A DNA stretch of 5,684 nucleotides from CAZSPL01 sp964608735 (GTDB lineage: Bacteria > JAJVIF01 > JAPKYR01 > CAZSPL01), in the NCBI GenBank assembly GCA_964608735.1, contig CAZSPL010000225.1, forward strand, positions 1 through 5,684. Direction: 5' to 3'. Positions 1-3,300 of the stretch are shown here, piece by piece. A model generated the notes under the pieces. It ran no database searches, was not told the DNA's origin, and was given only the letters and a program-made list of their open reading frames with translations. A program made the position numbers and the translations under genes. Numbering within the stretch: the stretch's first letter is position 1; each line of letters starts with the position of its first letter.

Positions 1-10
1 ACCTCCTTTT
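1..10 (-). promoter_or_regulatory. Shine-Dalgarno sequence of a divergent gene off the left edge
   Basis: Read on the - strand the first ten bases are AAAAGGAGGT, a near-perfect Shine-Dalgarno sequence placed exactly at the window edge. A gene transcribed leftward would start within roughly the next ten bases outside the window. Its identity is unknown. The gene itself is inferred, not seen. Confidence 0.5.
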
Positions 11-24
11 TACTCGAAAGAGTA
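11..24. other. Small perfect hairpin with GAAA loop
   Basis: TACTC (11-15) and GAGTA (20-24) are exact reverse complements around a GAAA loop; on the - strand the loop reads TTTC. It lies immediately 5' of the leftward Shine-Dalgarno sequence, so it would sit in that transcript's leader. Five base pairs is a weak stem, and no effect on translation can be claimed. Confidence 0.4.
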
Positions 25-85
25 ACATAAGTGGTGCCCTCTCATTCTATCGGCATTCTGAGCCGGGACCGTATGTTGCACCATC

Positions 86-95
86 CCGTTAACGG
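86..95. promoter_or_regulatory. 10-bp palindrome, possible operator
   Basis: CCGTTAACGG is a perfect 10-base palindrome in the intergenic region. It lies just downstream, in the leftward direction, of a - strand TTGACA (104 to 99), the best -35-like hexamer for the divergent gene. A repressor or activator site there is plausible, but no good -10 hexamer follows at 16-18 bases, and a single palindrome of this length can occur by chance. Confidence 0.3.
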
Positions 96-199
96 AATTG
101 TCAAACTTGACTGAAATGGCCCGTCCTCTGCAACGCCGCGCCACAAAAGCCTCTCATTCCCGCATCAACAGCGGCTTTGAAAAAACTCATCCATTCGTA

Positions 200-229
200 T
201 TGATTGGCATATATTTTGCATCTTATAAA
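200..229 (+). promoter_or_regulatory. Candidate sigma70-like promoter for the large gene
   Basis: TTGATT at 200-205 and TATAAA at 224-229 are separated by 18 bases, matching the -35/-10 consensus at 4 of 6 and 5 of 6 positions. They lie in an AT-rich island (about 180-250) that stands out from the GC-rich flanks. Transcription would start near 236, giving a leader of about 59 bases. The organism's sigma-factor preferences are unknown, so this is a consensus match only. Confidence 0.45.
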
Positions 230-281
230 TTGTCGCTTCAAAATCGCATTCCGATGCGTAAAACGGCAATCCAGGCAACAG

Positions 282-285
282 GGAG
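282..285 (+). promoter_or_regulatory. Ribosome binding site deciding the start at 295
   Basis: GGAG within AGGGAGAAA precedes ATG 295 by 9 bases, a normal spacing. Together with the in-frame stop at 259-261 it fixes the start codon, and the signal peptide follows at once. Confidence 0.75.
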
Positions 286-294
286 AAACCTTCG

Positions 295-369
295 ATGACC
301 ACGAAATCCGCTCTCGCACTGAGCTATCTCGCCATTATCACGCTCCTGCTCTCGTTGATTCTCGGATGT
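295..369 (+). other. Lipoprotein signal peptide and lipidation cysteine
   Basis: The first 25 residues have a short n-region with Lys4, an uncharged Leu/Ile/Ala-rich core, and the sequence I22-L23-G24-C25. This fits a signal peptidase II lipobox, although Leu at -2 is less usual than Ala or Ser. Cys25 would become the acylated N-terminus, and Ser26 follows it. By the Escherichia coli rule, Ser at +2 does not retain the protein in the inner membrane, but that rule may not hold in this organism. The next 15 or so residues are Gly/Ser/Pro-rich, as expected for a flexible tether. A type I signal peptide cleaved further on is the alternative. Confidence 0.82.
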
Positions 370-3300
370 TCCGGCTCGGCCGGCTCACTGCTGTCGCCCG
401 GCATGGATGGCTGCCCCCCGGGGATGGTCCCGATGGATATCCCTAACGAAGAATATCCCGACTGGATGATCTTTCAGGATGACAACTACATCCCCGGTGA
501 AGTGCTGAATCCCTACCGCGAATCCGCCATCAATATCGACGATCCCGGCGAGCCGAACAACACCGCCGCCACCGCCGTCGTGTTCCCCATAAACTCCACG
601 GGCGAAGACGCCCCATCCGGCTCCATAAATTGGCCGAAGGTGTATGAGGGAAGCCTCGACCCGGCGACCGACCCGACTGATTACTACACTTTCACTCTCC
701 CCCAGTTCTACACCATAAGCATTCAGCTCGATGAACTGAACCTGGGCGATTCACCCGCCACCGAATTGCGCCTCCGCCGCGGCACCAACGCGTGGAAGGT
801 CATCTACGACCGCAATGATTACGGCCTTCCGAAAACCATCCAGCACGAAGACCTCGCCGCGAACACATACTGGATCGAAATCACAAACACCACATCCGCT
901 ACAAACTACCGGCTGCGCTTCGCCAAGGGGACCGACTGCGATGAGCCGGGCAACAACTCCTGCTGGAGCCAGACCCCCGAAATGGCGCATTTGAAAATCG
1001 GTACGCTGAAATATCCGGATGACATGTATGACTACTGGCGGCTGCTCACCGAACTCGACGGCGCCATCTGCCTCGACCTGAAATATTTCAAGGATTTCAA
1101 CACGTCCATCATCGACTTCGAACCTATCCTGCGCCGCAACACAAACCCGAGCCTCGTCGCCCCGTTCGCCGTCACCGAAAACGGGAATGATACTTTTGCC
1201 GACTATGGCACTATCGGCGAGGACAAACTCCCCGCCGGCAAGTACTACAGCGGCGCCCACGCCATCGCCGGGCAGGGCCTGTATTCGCTGAAGACCGAGC
1301 TGTATGCCGCGTCGTACTGGCACAAGGGCGAGCCCGACATGGTGAAGCTCTACGCCAGCAACACCAATGCCGGTTACGCGCTCATCGTGCTCACCAACCG
1401 CGGCAATGTTCCCATCCATTGGCATCTCGGAAGCACATGGCTCAATTTTGACCTCGCCGACGGCTACCTCGCCCCCGGCTATTCGACACGCCGCACCATC
1501 GCCATCAACAGCCCGTCAAACGGCCACTGGACACCGGGACAGCATATCGAGGATTTCACGTTCGAAGTGAAGGACATCGCCGATGTCGAAAAGTGCGAGT
1601 ACACAAACCAGATACAGGTCGTCATCGTCGACCAGGATTACGACTCCGACTGGGACCCGGATATTGTGAACTTCGACCTGACGTCGCTTACCGAGGATAC
1701 TGACGATGTCACACTCACCAACACCGGCGTGAACAATATGAGGTTCACCATCCAGCCCGATTCATCCTGCGACGAATGGCTGACCATCGACAAGAACCAG
1801 GGATACCTCAGCCCAGGCTTCGGTACCGTCATCCCGTTCATGGGCAGCAAGGATGGAATCCCGCACAACCAGTCCGGTCACGCGAACCTGAATATCTACG
1901 ACGAGGCCTGGGTGCTGAAGAAGTCGTTCGAAGTGCCGGTCGAACTCGACATGGGGGTGGAACCGTCGTTCCAGGGAATAGCGAGGACCTGGGGTGCCGC
2001 GGGCGGTGATTATGGATACAGCGTCGATGTCGACAGCGATGGATGTTGCTATGTTACCGGTTACTTCAGTGGCACTGTCGATTTCGACCCATCCCCCTCG
2101 GTAGGAAATAAAGCATCAAACGGTGCGCAGGATGCATACCTGTGCAAGTATTCTCCCATCGGCGAGCTTGAATGGGTTCTTACCTGGGGGGGCAGCGATA
2201 ATGATATGGGTTACGATATGTTCGCCGACGAAAACGGGTACTTGTTTGTTCTCGGCAATTTCTCCGGGCTCGCCGATCTTGATCCGACGACGGGGGTGGA
2301 TATCCACGACTCGGGCGGCGATTCGGATGTGTTCGTATTAAAACTCGACACTCAGGGCAATTTCTACTGGGCTGTAAACTGGGATGGCTATCTTGAGTTT
2401 GCAGGCGATATTGCATCTGACGGTTTAGGCAATATATATATAGCCGGTGATTTCTGGGATGATACCGACTTCGATCCCGGACCCGGGGTGGAAATCCGTG
2501 AGCACAATGGCTCCGGCGATGCGTTTCTCAGTTCATTTGATCAAAACGGCAATTTCAAATGGGTTGACGCCTGGGGCGGTACTGATATGGAATACAGCTG
2601 CCACTTGGCCGCGGGCTTCGACTGCGTGTACGTAAGCGGCGGCTTCGGCGGCCTTGTCGACCTCGACCCGGGCCCGGGGATTGACAATCATGAAGGTTCA
2701 TACGGTTATTCTTATTTGAGTAAATTTAATTCATCCGGTACTTACCAGTGGGGGAAGTCCTGGGGCCACGCGTTAAGTCGGGGTTTGGCCGCTGATGATA
2801 ACGGCTATATATATGTTGCTGGCAACTTTATTGATGAAAATGTAGATTTTGACCCCGGGCCGGGACAGGATTTGCATGACAGCAACGGTGATCTAAATGT
2901 CTTCCTGAGTAAATTCGACTCCGACGGTGAATACTATTGGGTTGAAACATGGGTCGGACCACCTAATGGTACCGCGCGGGCATGGGCTGTCGATACGGAT
3001 TTGAACGGCAACATCTACGTTGCCGGCGATTACTACTATGATGATGGATTCTTAAAGAAGATAACGGGGAACGGTATGACCGACTGGGCTTATCAGTGGG
3101 ATAGTCACGATGAGGAATTCGGCCTGGGTGTGGCAACTTGCGCGAGCGGATATGTGTTTCTTACTGGCTATTATTCGGGCATAATAGACTTCGATCCATC
3201 CTCGGGCGTTGAAACTCACAGCTCGAACGGCGGGACTGATGCATTTCTCCTGAGGCTTGAAACCGGCGATGGCCCGATCGTGTCAACACCCACCGCTTCC

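Noticed and set aside
44..52. - strand TAGAAT as a -10 element for the divergent gene
   Set aside because: It matches 5 of 6 consensus positions, but no -35-like hexamer lies 16-18 bases upstream; TTGACA at 104-99 is too far away.
205..219. Bacteroidota-type -7 promoter element (TAnnTTTG)
   Set aside because: The nearest sequence, TATATTTTG, is off by one base from the required spacing, so it does not support assignment to that phylum.
98..298. Small + strand open frame of 66 codons upstream of the large gene
   Set aside because: It has no convincing ribosome binding site, it spans the promoter candidate, and its product shows no recognisable pattern. It also overlaps the start of the large gene.
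751..1425. Open frame of 224 codons on the - strand
   Set aside because: It is antisense to the PPC and first Ig-like domains, which are clearly coding on the + strand, and its Val/Gly-rich product has no motif.
2667..2678. 12-base perfect palindrome CCCGGGCCCGGG
   Set aside because: It arises from the codons for the Asp-Pro-Gly-Pro-Gly motif of propeller repeat 4, and similar GC-rich stretches encode the same motif in repeats 3 and 5, so a regulatory role is not supported.
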